Below are positions 1 to 8,014 of a stretch of DNA of 64,000 bases, piece after piece. Below the pieces are notes generated by a model. That model searched no databases, had not been told where the DNA came from, and saw only the letters and a program-made list of their open reading frames with translations. The stretch is from Amycolatopsis rifamycinica. Lineage in GTDB: Bacteria; Actinomycetota; Actinomycetes; Mycobacteriales; Pseudonocardiaceae. Positions within the stretch are counted from its first letter, which is position 1. Every line of letters starts with the position of its first letter. The position numbers and the translations under genes were made by a program. Location of the stretch: NCBI RefSeq assembly GCF_000695625.1, contig NZ_JMQI01000055.1, positions 1-64,000 of the forward strand. The letters are read 5' to 3'.

Positions 1-1349
1 CCCGCCGCCACGACGGCCGGCTTTTCGGGGGTCCGGGTGGCGGTGCCCCCGGCCCGAGGCGAAGCCTCGGATGACACTGCTTCGCGCGGGCGCTGCACCG
101 ACGCCAGGCTGAGGATGTCACGGCCGAACAGCGCCTGCGTCAGCCACACCGCCAGCACCCGCACCTTGCGTTCCCAGGTGGGTACGGCGAGCACGTGGTA
201 GCCGCGGTGCATGAGCCACGCGGGGAGTCCCTTGATGACGAGCCGCTTGTACTGGAAGATCCCGCGGCCCAGGCCGAGCGTCGCGATCGACCCCAGGCTG
301 TGGTGCACGTACGGCTTCGGCTCCCAGCCGCGCAGCGTCGCGATGATGTTGCGGGCCAGCAGTTTTCCCTGCCGGTAGGCGTGCTGGGCGTTGGGTACCG
401 TGCGCGTGCCCGGCACCGTGAGGTCGGGCACCGCGGCGGCGTCCCCGGCCGCCCAGGCGCCGGGAACGCCCTCGATCCGCAGATCCGGGCGCACGACGAG
501 GTAACCGCGCTCGTCGACCGGGAGGTCGGTGTGCCCTCCGATGACCGGGTTGGCGCCGTTGCCCGCGGTCCAGACGATGAGCTCGGCGTCGAACTCCTCG
601 CCGGTCGAGAGCGTCACGTGGCCGTCCTCCACCGACGTCACCAGGGTGTTCAGGTGGACGTGCGCGCCTCGCCGTTCCAGTTCCCGCACGACCCAGCGGC
701 CCGGCCGGGCGGTGACCTCGGGCAGGATGCGGTCCGACGCCTCGACGAGGTGGAACCGCAGTTCGTCGCGGCGCAGTTCCGGGTAGCGCTTGAGCAACGC
801 CGTCGCCAGCGACAGCAGCTCGCCGAAGCCTTCGACGCCCGAGAAGCCGCCGCCGACAAAGGTGACCGTGAGCAGCTTGCGGCGCTGCGGGCCGTCGGGG
901 AGGGCGGCCGCGCGGTCGAAGGCGGTGAGCAGCCGGTCCCGGATCGCGACGGCCTCTTCGACGTGCTTGAGACCGATGGCCTGGTCGGCGATGCCCGGCA
1001 CGGGCAGCATCCGGGTGACCGCGCCGGCGGTGACGACGATCAGGTCGTAGCTTTCTTCGAAGGCCTCCCCGTCGGCGGGCTGCACGGTGACGACGCGGTG
1101 GGTGTGGTCGATCGCGGTGACCTTCCCGGCCACGATCCGGGTGCGGCGCAGGTGCCGCCGCAGCGACACCGCGGCGTGCCGAGCCTCGACCGAGCCGGCC
1201 ACGACCTCGGGCAGGAACGGCTGGTAGGTGAGGTAGGGCCGCGGGTCGACGAGGGTGACTTCGGCTTCGCCGCGACGCAGCTTCTTCTCGAGCTTCCAGG
1301 CGGCGTAGAACCCGGCGTAACCGCCGCCGACGATCAGGATCTTGCGCAT
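1..1349 (-). CDS. ndh: Type II NADH dehydrogenase-like FAD oxidoreductase (3' end cut by window)
   Basis: Membrane-associated flavoprotein predicted to pass electrons from NAD(P)H to a quinone without pumping protons. The protein starts MRKILIVGGGYAGF, an N-terminal FAD-binding GxGxxG motif. A second dinucleotide motif (FVGGGFSGVE) lies near residue 170. An AGD motif (GAWAAGDAAAVPD) near residue 310 contacts FAD. A hydrophobic stretch after residue 400 (RVLAVWLTQALFG) matches the C-terminal membrane anchor of the NDH-2 family. About 449 residues are visible and no stop occurs before position 1, so the C-terminus lies outside the window; the last 50 or so residues are low-complexity tail. It follows an LLM oxidoreductase on the same strand by 74 nt. 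Family assignment is firm; the exact electron acceptor is inferred. Confidence 0.88.
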   Translation of the reverse strand, partial: MRKILIVGGGYAGFYAAWKLEKKLRRGEAEVTLVDPRPYLTYQPFLPEVVAGSVEARHAAVSLRRHLRRTRIVAGKVTAIDHTHRVVTVQPADGEAFEESYDLIVVTAGAVTRMLPVPGIADQAIGLKHVEEAVAIRDRLLTAFDRAAALPDGPQRRKLLTVTFVGGGFSGVEGFGELLSLATALLKRYPELRRDELRFHLVEASDRILPEVTARPGRWVVRELERRGAHVHLNTLVTSVEDGHVTLSTGEEFDAELIVWTAGNGANPVIGGHTDLPVDERGYLVVRPDLRIEGVPGAWAAGDAAAVPDLTVPGTRTVPNAQHAYRQGKLLARNIIATLRGWEPKPYVHHSLGSIATLGLGRGIFQYKRLVIKGLPAWLMHRGYHVLAVPTWERKVRVLAVWLTQALFGRDILSLASVQRPREAVSSEASPRAGGTATRTPEKPAVVAA

Positions 1350-1398
1350 CTCGTCCTCTTTTCTCGCTTCACTCCCTGGACGAGGTGGCGGACGAGGG

Positions 1399-1420
1399 TG
1401 TGACCGCGATGTGCGTCACA
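1399..1420. promoter_or_regulatory. Inverted repeat upstream of ndh, possible regulator site
   Basis: TGTGAC (1399-1404) and GTCACA (1415-1420) form a perfect 6-bp inverted repeat with a 10-nt spacer, between the ndh start and the upstream LLM stop. The half-sites look CRP/FNR-like, but the spacer is longer than the classical 6 nt. A respiratory-gene regulator site is possible; this is inference only. Confidence 0.25.
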
Positions 1421-1423
1421 GCT

Positions 1424-2263
1424 TCAGCGAAGGGCGGCGGCGAGCTGCCGGTACTCCGCGAGAGGCAAGCCGGGGTTCGAGGTGAGCACCTGCAGGGCCA
1501 CGTGGTCCGCACCGGCCTGGTGGTGTTCGCCGACCCGCTCGAGCACGGTCTCGACGTCACCCCACGCGACCACCGCGTCCACCAGCCGGTCGCTGCCGCC
1601 GCCCGCGAAGTCCTCGTCGGTGAACCCGAGCCGGCGGAGATTGGCGGTATAGCCGCGTTTGGCCAGGTAGAAGCCCAGCGCCTGCCGGGCGGTCGCGTGC
1701 GCGGCCGCCCGGTCCGCGGTCAGGACGACTTTCAGTTCCGGGGCGAGCAACGGGCCGTCGCCGAGCGCGGTGCGGGCGAGGTGGGTGTGCTCGGCGGTCG
1801 TCAGGAACGGGTGCGCGCCGATGCTGCGTTCCGCGGCGAGCGCCAGCATGCGAGGACCGGCCGCGGCCAGCACCCGGCTCCCGGCGGGGGCGCCGAGCGC
1901 GTCCAGCTCGTCGAAGTACGCCACCATCCGCCGGTACGGGGACAACGCCCACTGGCTCGCTTCGCGGGGGCCGTTGCCGAGGCCCAGCAGCAGCCGGCCC
2001 GGGTGCCGTCCGGCGAGTTCGCTCCTGCGCGCCGCGATCGCCGCCGCCGGGTGCGCCCAGATGTTGGCGATGCCGGTGGCCACGGTGAGCCGGGAGGTCG
2101 CGTCGAGGAGGGTGGCCGCCACGTCCATGATGGCGGGACCGTTGCCCAGCCAGACCGCGCCGAAGCCCGACGCGTCGAGCTCGGCCATCGTGTCCGGGAG
2201 CCGCGCACCCTCCTGTTCGAAGAGCCGCAGCGGGTTCCAGAGGCCGATCCGTCCGAGGTTCAC
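1424..2263 (-). CDS. LLM class F420-dependent oxidoreductase
   Basis: Luciferase-like TIM-barrel oxidoreductase of 279 residues. The GTG at 2263 is chosen because it opens directly into the family's first strand (VNLGRIGLWNPLRL). Further landmarks are AVWLGNG, TGIANIWAH, GRLLLGLGNG and a C-terminal AGADHVALQVL, all typical of the TIGR03620-type F420 subfamily of actinomycetes. Substrate unknown. It is divergent from the methyltransferase at 2424 and sits upstream of ndh on the same strand, so co-transcription with ndh is possible. A much longer open frame extends upstream, but it has no family similarity there. The cofactor is inferred from subfamily resemblance; FMN use cannot be excluded. 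Confidence 0.82.
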   Translation of the reverse strand: MNLGRIGLWNPLRLFEQEGARLPDTMAELDASGFGAVWLGNGPAIMDVAATLLDATSRLTVATGIANIWAHPAAAIAARRSELAGRHPGRLLLGLGNGPREASQWALSPYRRMVAYFDELDALGAPAGSRVLAAAGPRMLALAAERSIGAHPFLTTAEHTHLARTALGDGPLLAPELKVVLTADRAAAHATARQALGFYLAKRGYTANLRRLGFTDEDFAGGGSDRLVDAVVAWGDVETVLERVGEHHQAGADHVALQVLTSNPGLPLAEYRQLAAALR

Positions 2264-2423
2264 GGACGAGACCGTAGGAGCCGGCGATCCTCGGTGTCCA
2301 AGGCCAATCCGCCGAAACCGGCCTGGTCGCCGAGTGCGCGCGACTCGGTGCGTCGGGCAGAATTCCGGGGTGGCGTACACCGGCCGGCGAGATTCCTGTT
2401 CACCGCCACCGGAGGGGTAAGGC

Positions 2424-3338
2424 ATGACTTCGAGGCAGGACGGCGACACCTGGGACCTGGCGTCCGGCGTCGGGGCGACCGCCACGATGGCCGCGGTGGC
2501 GCGGGCGATCGCGACCCGCGCGGATCCCGCGCGCATCGACGACCGGTTCGCCGAACCGCTCGTCCGGGCGGTCGGCGTCGACCTGCTCACCCGGCTGGCG
2601 AGCGGCGAAGAGCCGCCCGGTGAGCTGGTCGAGCGGGCGTGGATCGACGTGGCGAAGGTGCGGACGAGGTTCTACGACGCGTTCTTCCGCGAGGCGGCCC
2701 TCCCGCAGGCCGTGATCCTGGGCGCGGGGCTGGATTCGCGCGCGTACCGGCTGCCGTGGCCGGCCGGGACCGTCGTGTACGAGATCGACCGGCCGGAGGT
2801 CCTCGAGTTCAAGACCCGCGTTCTGGCCGAGCTGGGCGCCGAGCCCGCCGCCGACCGGCGCGGGGTGCCGGCCGACCTGCGTGAGGACTGGCCGGCCGCG
2901 CTGTCCGCCGCCGGCTTCGACCCGCGCCTGCCGACCGCGTGGAGCGCCGAAGGCCTGCTCGGCTACCTGCCGCCCCAGGCGCAGGACCGCCTGCTGGACA
3001 CCGTCACCGGGCTCAGCGCGGCGGGCAGCAGGCTGGCGACGGAAAACCGGCCCAACCCGCGGCCGGGCGACGAAGAGCGGGTGAAGGCCGGCCTGGACCG
3101 GATTTCCGGGCGCCTGCGCGAGCAGAGCTTCGACACGGACATGGCGAAGCTGCGCTATTTCGGTGAACGCGACGAAGCGGAGACCTTCCTGGCCACGCGG
3201 GGCTGGGTGCTGACCGGGAACACCGTCCGCGAGCTGCTCGCCGCCCACGGCCTCACCCCGCTGGGCGACGACGACCTGCGCACGGGCGACGTGCGGTACA
3301 TCAGCGGCGTCCTCCCCCGGGAGTGGCCCCCGGCTTGA
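2424..3338 (+). CDS. SAM-dependent methyltransferase, PF04072/TIGR00027 type
   Basis: 304 residues. Class I methyltransferase related to leucine carboxyl methyltransferases, a family expanded in mycobacteria and relatives. Family landmarks are RTRFYDAFF near residue 80, the SAM-binding glycine motif in AVILGAGLDSRAYRLPWP near 95-112, VYEIDRPEVLEFK (acidic residue for the SAM ribose) near 120, and WSAEGLLGYLPPQAQDRLL near 175. A GGAGG-like ribosome site lies about 8 nt before the ATG. The methyl acceptor is unknown. The 3' end overlaps the predicted imuA' promoter: its TGA falls inside the -35 hexamer. Confidence 0.87.
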   Translation: MTSRQDGDTWDLASGVGATATMAAVARAIATRADPARIDDRFAEPLVRAVGVDLLTRLASGEEPPGELVERAWIDVAKVRTRFYDAFFREAALPQAVILGAGLDSRAYRLPWPAGTVVYEIDRPEVLEFKTRVLAELGAEPAADRRGVPADLREDWPAALSAAGFDPRLPTAWSAEGLLGYLPPQAQDRLLDTVTGLSAAGSRLATENRPNPRPGDEERVKAGLDRISGRLREQSFDTDMAKLRYFGERDEAETFLATRGWVLTGNTVRELLAAHGLTPLGDDDLRTGDVRYISGVLPREWPPA

Positions 3339-3364
3339 CAGCGGGCCGTCACGTCTCGCACTAT
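3335..3364 (+). promoter_or_regulatory. Predicted imuA' promoter
   Basis: TTGACA at 3335-3340, 18-nt spacer, CACTAT at 3359-3364. The dnaE2 promoter candidate has the same layout (TTGACA, 18 nt, CAGGAT). The SOS box begins at the base after the -10. Confidence 0.55.
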
Positions 3365-3380
3365 GCGAACAAGTGTTCGA
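3365..3380. promoter_or_regulatory. LexA (SOS) box upstream of imuA'
   Basis: GCGAACAAGTGTTCGA matches the actinobacterial LexA operator TCGAAC-N4-GTTCGA at 11 of 12 defined positions. It lies directly after the -10 hexamer, where LexA would block transcription, and 75 nt before the imuA' GTG. DNA-damage induction is inferred from the site and from the known SOS control of these genes in mycobacteria. Confidence 0.8.
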
Positions 3381-3455
3381 TGATTGTTCTGGGTTCGCCC
3401 GCGGGTTCGCGTGGGTGTCTCCGGTACGAGTACGTGGTGCTGGAGGTGAGCGGCG

Positions 3456-4136
3456 GTGGCGGTGCCGGAGGCGCTGGCCGGGCTCACGGCCATCCCGGGG
3501 GTCCGCACGGCCGCGCAGCTGCGTGAGCCGGGCGACGGGCAGCTGCTGACGGTGCTGCCCGAGCTGGCCCGCCTGCTCCCCGACGGCGGCCTGCGGCGCG
3601 GCAGCACGGTCGCTGTCCGCGGAGCGACCTCCCTGGTCCTGGCCCTCCTGGCGGCCCCGACCCGCAACGGTTCCTGGGCGGCGGTGACGGGCCTCCCGGA
3701 GCTGGGCCTCGCGGCGGCGGCGGAGCTCGGCGTCGACCTGGAGCGCGTCGCGCTGGTGCCGGACCCGGGCGCGGAGCTGGTGGCGGTGGTGTCGGCCCTG
3801 GTCGACGGCTTCGACCTGGTGGTCCTCGGCCCGGCACCGGTGCCGGCGCAGACGGCGCGCCGGCTGGCGGGCCGGGTCCGCAACCGCGGGACGGTCCTGC
3901 TGACGGCGGGCGCGTGGCCGGGAGCGGACGTGGAGCTGAAGGTGTCCCGCCGCCGCTGGCACGGCCTCGACCAGGACGGCCACGGTCACCTCCGCGCCCG
4001 CAACGTGGTGGCGACCAGCCGCGGCCGGGGCGCGGCCGCCCGCCCGGCGACGGTGGGCCTGCAGCTGCCGGGCCCGGAAGGCGCGGTGGCCGGCGGAGCG
4101 CTGCCGGGCCGGCGGCTGGTCGAGGTGGCCGGATGA
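3456..4136 (+). CDS. imuA': ImuA'-like mutasome accessory protein
   Basis: 226 residues. RecA/SulA-like protein that in mycobacteria works with ImuB and DnaE2 in error-prone lesion bypass. The sequence keeps a degenerate RecA-fold core: LPDGGLRRGSTVAVRGATSLVLALLA (residues about 38-65), where the Walker A is degenerate, then WAAVTGLPELGLAAAAELGVDLERVALV and a hydrophobic FDLVVLGPAP strand near 120. Start is the GTG preceded by GGAGGTGAG. An SOS box and promoter lie just upstream. In related genomes imuA' and imuB are adjacent; here a 378-bp gap filled by 21-bp repeats separates them. The low-complexity Gly/Arg-rich C-terminus is normal for the group. Confidence 0.78.
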   Translation: MAVPEALAGLTAIPGVRTAAQLREPGDGQLLTVLPELARLLPDGGLRRGSTVAVRGATSLVLALLAAPTRNGSWAAVTGLPELGLAAAAELGVDLERVALVPDPGAELVAVVSALVDGFDLVVLGPAPVPAQTARRLAGRVRNRGTVLLTAGAWPGADVELKVSRRRWHGLDQDGHGHLRARNVVATSRGRGAAARPATVGLQLPGPEGAVAGGALPGRRLVEVAG

Positions 4137-4243
4137 GGCCGGCGATGCGGCGGTTTCGCGCCGGACGAGTCGCGAGATGAGGGTGGCATCGAGGCCGCCG
4201 GCTGGGTCGGGTGCCGTCGGCCGATCGGGGTGCGAATCCAGCC

Positions 4244-4472
4244 GGACGACACGCGTACCCAGCCGGACGACACGCGTACCTGGTTGGACGACACGCGTGC
4301 TTAGGCGGACGACACACGTGCCTGGGCGGACGACACACGTGCTTGGGGGGACGACACGTGTGCTTGGGGGGACGACACGTGTGCTTGGGCGGGCGACACG
4401 CCGGTTCACCGGAGAATCGTCGTGTCGTCCATCCGGGTACGCGTGTCGTCCGCTCAGGTACGCGTGTCGTCC
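4244..4472. repeat. 21-bp tandem repeat array, seven direct copies plus one degenerate and three inverted
   Basis: Units beginning GGACGAC start at 4244, 4265, 4286, 4307, 4328, 4349 and 4370, exactly 21 nt apart, with a degenerate eighth at 4391 (GGGCGACACGCC). The shared core is GGACGACACGCGT or GGACGACACACGTG. After about 20 nt of other sequence, three copies in the opposite orientation end GTGTCGTCC at 4430, 4451 and 4472, again 21 nt apart. The two arms could fold into a large hairpin. A 21-nt period keeps reading frames open, which creates spurious repetitive ORFs on both strands; I do not annotate them. The array occupies the imuA'-imuB gap. Confidence 0.92.
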
Positions 4473-4514
4473 GGAACTTCCGGTTTCGTCCCGCCGCCGT
4501 GGGCAGGTCGCCGG

Positions 4515-6095
4515 ATGAGTGATGCGCCACGGTTGCTCGTGCTGTGGTGCCCGGACTGGCCGGTCGTCGCCGCCGGGGCCGCTGCCGGTACGCCGCCCGC
4601 CGTGCCCGCCGCCGTTTTCTCCGCCAACCGCGTCGTCGCCTGCTCCGCTTCCGCGCGGCAGCACGGGGTCGGGCGGGGGATGCGGCGGCGGGATGCGCAG
4701 TCGCGCTGTCCCGGACTTGTGGTGCACCAGCACGATCCCGATCGGGATGCCCGGCTGTTCGAACCCGTGGCCGCCGCCGTCGAAGGGCAGGCCGTCGGGG
4801 TCGAGGTCGTGCGGCCCGGGCTGGTCGCCGTGCCCGTCGACGGGGCCGCCGGGTACTTCGGCGGGGAGGCCGCCCTCGCCGAGCTGCTCATCGACGAGGT
4901 CGCCGCGCGGGCCGGGGTCGAGTGCCAGGTCGGGATCGCCGACGGGTTGTTCGCCGCCACCCTCGCCGCCCGCCGGTCGGCTCTCGTTCCGCGTGGCCGG
5001 ACCGGACACTTCCTCGCGCCGCTCTCGATCGCCGAGCTGAACCAGCCGGGTGACGACCGCGGAGAGCTCGTCGACCTGCTCAAGCGGCTCGGCCTGCGCA
5101 CCCTCGGGGCGTTCGCCGCGCTGGCCGAACGGGACGTCGCCGGCCGCTTCCCGAAAGACGCCGTCGCCGCCCACCGGCTCGCCCGGGGCCTGTCGGAACG
5201 CCCGCCGCTGCGCCGCGCCCTGCCGCCGGACCTGGCGGTCACCGAAACCTTCGAAGAGCCGCTGCACAGAGTCGACGAAGCCGCCTTCGTCGCGAAGACG
5301 CTCGGCGAACGCTTCTTCGCCGGGCTCGCCAACCACGGTCTCGCCTGCACGCGCCTGGCCATCGTCGCCGTCACCGAAGCCGGCGAAGAACGCGTACGCG
5401 TCTGGCGCTGCGCCGAGCCCCTCACCGCCCGCTCGACGGCGGACCGCGTGCGGTGGCAGTGCGAAGGCTGGCTCACCACCCGGGACCGGCCCACCGCCGG
5501 CATCGTCCGGCTGCGCCTCGACCCCGAAGAAGTCGTCGGCGGCCAGGCACTGCAGCTCCAGCTCGGCTCGGTGGGCCGGGACGCCGACGCGGCCGAACGC
5601 GCCGGCCGCGCCCTGGTCCGCATCCAGGGTCTGCTGGGCCCGGACGCGGTCGTCACCCCGCTGCTCGACGGCGGCCGCGGCCCGGCCGAACGCGTCCGGC
5701 TCGTCCCGTGGGGCGAGCCGCGCCGCCCGCTCGCCGCGGACCGGCCGTGGCCGGGACGGCTGCCCGCGCCGTCGCCGACGGTCGTGCCGCCCCGGCCGGT
5801 ACCGGCCGAGGTGCTCGACGCGGTCGGCGACGTCGTTCGCTGCACCGCCCGCGGCGAGCTCGGCTACCCGCCGTCGACGGTCGCCGTCGACGGCGGACCG
5901 GCGCGCCGGGTCATCGGCTCCGCGGGCCCGTGGGTGGTGCACCCGGCCCTGCCCGGCCGCCGCGCCGAGCGGCCCCTCGCCCGCGTCCAGGTGGTCCTGG
6001 AGGGCGACACCGCGGAGGACGGCGACGTCGCACTGCTGCTCAGGGCCACCGTCGGGGACGATCCACAGTGGACGGTCGAGGGCTGTTACGACTAG
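4515..6095 (+). CDS. imuB: ImuB-like Y-family polymerase homologue (catalytically inactive type)
   Basis: 526 residues. Mutasome hub that in mycobacteria links DnaE2 to the sliding clamp. Y-family fold landmarks: LVLWCPDWPVVAA at the N-terminus (where an active polymerase has its first metal aspartate), GRGMRRRDAQSRCPGLVV near 55-75, and VPVDGAAGYFGGEAALAELL near 110, where the SxDE catalytic pair of DinB is absent. LGLRTLGAFAALAERDVAGRF near 195 resembles a helix-hairpin-helix. LQLQLGS near 345 is a candidate clamp-binding stretch. The ATG at 4515 is chosen; an in-frame ATG at 4422 would translate the repeats. The gene probably shares the SOS promoter of imuA' across the repeat-filled gap. 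Confidence 0.85.
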   Translation: MSDAPRLLVLWCPDWPVVAAGAAAGTPPAVPAAVFSANRVVACSASARQHGVGRGMRRRDAQSRCPGLVVHQHDPDRDARLFEPVAAAVEGQAVGVEVVRPGLVAVPVDGAAGYFGGEAALAELLIDEVAARAGVECQVGIADGLFAATLAARRSALVPRGRTGHFLAPLSIAELNQPGDDRGELVDLLKRLGLRTLGAFAALAERDVAGRFPKDAVAAHRLARGLSERPPLRRALPPDLAVTETFEEPLHRVDEAAFVAKTLGERFFAGLANHGLACTRLAIVAVTEAGEERVRVWRCAEPLTARSTADRVRWQCEGWLTTRDRPTAGIVRLRLDPEEVVGGQALQLQLGSVGRDADAAERAGRALVRIQGLLGPDAVVTPLLDGGRGPAERVRLVPWGEPRRPLAADRPWPGRLPAPSPTVVPPRPVPAEVLDAVGDVVRCTARGELGYPPSTVAVDGGPARRVIGSAGPWVVHPALPGRRAERPLARVQVVLEGDTAEDGDVALLLRATVGDDPQWTVEGCYD

Positions 6096-6154
6096 CGGCA
6101 CGGGTGTCCGTGCGGTGTCAGGGCCGTGTCAGGCGGGGCGCCCACAGTAAGCAC

Positions 6155-6961
6155 ATGACCAAGAACAGCGCCGCCCCGACCACCACCGCGAACTGGACCG
6201 GCATGGTGCCGGTCGAAGACACGGCCCTGGCCGTCACCGACACCGGCGGCCCCGGCCTCCCCGTCATCTACCTCAACGGCCAGTTCGCCACCCAGGGCTA
6301 CTGGAGCCGCGTCCTCGCCGAGCTCGGGCCGGAGTTCCGGCACGTCACCTACGACGAGCGGGCCCGCGGCAAGTCGAGGCGCTCGGCCGACTACTCGTTC
6401 GAGGCCGCCGTCCGCGACGTCGACGCCGTCCTCGCCGCCCGCGGCGTGGAGCGGGCGCTGGTGGTGGGCTGGTCCTACGGCGCGGTCGTCGCGGCGCACT
6501 GGGCCGAGCGGAACCCGGAGCGCGCGGTCGGCGCGGTCCTGGTCGACGGCGCCTACCCGCACGACTGGCTCGACGACGCCATGGAGCAGCGGATCCGCAA
6601 GCTGTTCAAGCGGATGAGCTGGTTCATGCCGCTGCTGCGCCCGACCGGCCTGACCCCGCGGATGAACGCGGCGCAGCAGGCCGAGAGCAACATCGAACTC
6701 GGCAGGCTTTCCCGCGAGCGCGAGCTGGGACCGGTGCTGGACGGCCTCACGGTCCCGGTGCGGTACGTGGTCGCGTCGGGCACGTCCTTCGGCAGCAAGG
6801 GCGACGAGCAGGAGCGCATCCGCGAGGCCCTCGACGCCGTGGTCGCCCGGAACGGGAACATCACCAGCGAGAAGGTCGGGAGCAACCACGGTGCCATCCT
6901 CCGCAAGGACTTCCGCACCGTCGCCGCCGCGATCCGCGGCATCGCGGCCCAGGACGGCTGA
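6155..6961 (+). CDS. Alpha/beta hydrolase
   Basis: 268 residues. Alpha/beta-hydrolase fold: PVIYLNGQFATQGYWSRVL (the usual HG oxyanion pair is replaced by NG), HVTYDERARGKS, and the nucleophile elbow VVGWSYGAVVAAHW with Ser in GWSYG near residue 108. A late His (SNHGAILRKD, near 250) is the expected catalytic base. Substrate unknown. The ATG is 59 nt downstream of imuB and there is no sign of coupling. It is convergent with the LysR gene at 7014. Confidence 0.85.
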   Translation: MTKNSAAPTTTANWTGMVPVEDTALAVTDTGGPGLPVIYLNGQFATQGYWSRVLAELGPEFRHVTYDERARGKSRRSADYSFEAAVRDVDAVLAARGVERALVVGWSYGAVVAAHWAERNPERAVGAVLVDGAYPHDWLDDAMEQRIRKLFKRMSWFMPLLRPTGLTPRMNAAQQAESNIELGRLSRERELGPVLDGLTVPVRYVVASGTSFGSKGDEQERIREALDAVVARNGNITSEKVGSNHGAILRKDFRTVAAAIRGIAAQDG

Positions 6962-7013
6962 ACCACCCGCCCGACGGCCCGGCGCTCACCCGGATCCCCC
7001 GGTGGCCCGGGCG

Positions 7014-7892
7014 TCAGCGGGCCGGCAGGCCCAGCAGGCCGAGGAACGCGGTCGCCGCCGGGGTCCGGCCGGTGCCGCTCCAGATGAGGTACTCGACGCG
7101 CGTGGGGGCGTCGGTGATCTCGACCGTCGCCAGGCCGGTCAGGTGGGGGACGTAGGTCGACGGGAGCAGCGCGATCGCCAAGCCCTGCCGCACGAGCCGG
7201 GCCATCATGAAGTCGGCGGTGGTGACCTCGAAGGCGACCTCGCGGCTCAGGCCCGCGGCGGCGAACGCCTCGTCGGACTGCGCCCGTGCGGCGGACCGCG
7301 GTGGCAGGTCGATGAAGGTTTCGGTGGCGAGCCGGGCCAGGTCGACGACCGGCTCGCCGGCCAGCGGGTGGTCGGGGGCGACGACGGCGACCAGGCGGTC
7401 CCTGGCGAGCTCGCGGGCGTTGACGCCGTCGGGCCGGGTGCTGGGCGGCAGCCCGAGGAAGGCGACCTCGATCCTGCCCTGCTTGACCTGCTCGGTGAGG
7501 TCCTCGCTGCCGCCGACGCGGATGTCGAGCCGGACCTGGGGGTACCGGTCGCGGAACCGGCTCAGCGCGGCCGGGACGTCGACGGCGGCCACGGTCGGGA
7601 TCAGGCCCAGTGCGAGCCGGCCGCGCACCTCGCCGGTCACCGCGCCGACGTCGGCGACCGCCCGCTCGGCGGCGTTGAGGCTCTCGCGCGCCGCGGCCAC
7701 GAACGCCTCGCCGGCCGGGGTGATCCGGACGTGCCTGCTGGTGCGGTCGAACAGCCGCGCGCCCAGTTCCCGTTCGAGCCGGGCGATCTGCCTGCTCAAC
7801 GCGGACTGGACGACCCTGCACTGCTCCGCGGCGCGGGTGAAGCTGTTCGTCTCGGCGACGGCGAGGACGTAGCGCATCTGCTGGAGCTCCAT
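7014..7892 (-). CDS. LysR family transcriptional regulator
   Basis: 292 residues. N-terminal winged helix-turn-helix MELQQMRYVLAVAETNSFTRAAEQCRVVQSALSRQIARLERELG (about residues 1-45) followed by the type 2 periplasmic-binding-like effector domain (GRLALGLIPTV onward). Divergent from the MFS exporter gene at 8015, the usual arrangement for a LysR regulator and its target, so it probably controls that gene and itself. Confidence 0.9.
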   Translation of the reverse strand: MELQQMRYVLAVAETNSFTRAAEQCRVVQSALSRQIARLERELGARLFDRTSRHVRITPAGEAFVAAARESLNAAERAVADVGAVTGEVRGRLALGLIPTVAAVDVPAALSRFRDRYPQVRLDIRVGGSEDLTEQVKQGRIEVAFLGLPPSTRPDGVNARELARDRLVAVVAPDHPLAGEPVVDLARLATETFIDLPPRSAARAQSDEAFAAAGLSREVAFEVTTADFMMARLVRQGLAIALLPSTYVPHLTGLATVEITDAPTRVEYLIWSGTGRTPAATAFLGLLGLPAR

Positions 7893-7949
7893 GGATCAAT
7901 GATCCTCGGGCATCGCTGAAGTGACAACATTGCGTTGGACTCATTGATC
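7893..7949. promoter_or_regulatory. LysR-type operator region between lysR and MFS gene
   Basis: GGATCAATGATCC (7893-7905) is palindromic around a central A. Its half GATCAATGA recurs in the opposite orientation as TCATTGATC at 7941-7949, about 40 nt away, next to the probable MFS promoter. Paired, spaced sites in a divergent LysR promoter fit recognition and activation sites. Which protein binds is inferred from position. Confidence 0.5.
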
Positions 7950-8014
7950 GACGGTCGGAAGACTCGGGCGTAGTTGCTCTTCCCCGCCGCTGCAGGACGT
8001 TCCGAAGGACTCCC

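Noticed and set aside
4244..4472. CRISPR array
   Set aside because: Units are contiguous with no unique spacers, there are inverted copies, and no cas gene is near.
4177..4522. Repetitive ORFs encoding TTRVxG- or GRHxCLG-type heptapeptide repeats in the imuA'-imuB gap
   Set aside because: They come from a 21-nt DNA repeat being a multiple of three. All frames stay open, none has a good ribosome site, and inverted units would disrupt the peptide repeat.
2400..6101. Long minus-strand open frame (1233 codons)
   Set aside because: It is a shadow of high third-position GC over the methyltransferase, imuA' and imuB genes, lacks any domain and reads through the 21-bp repeats.
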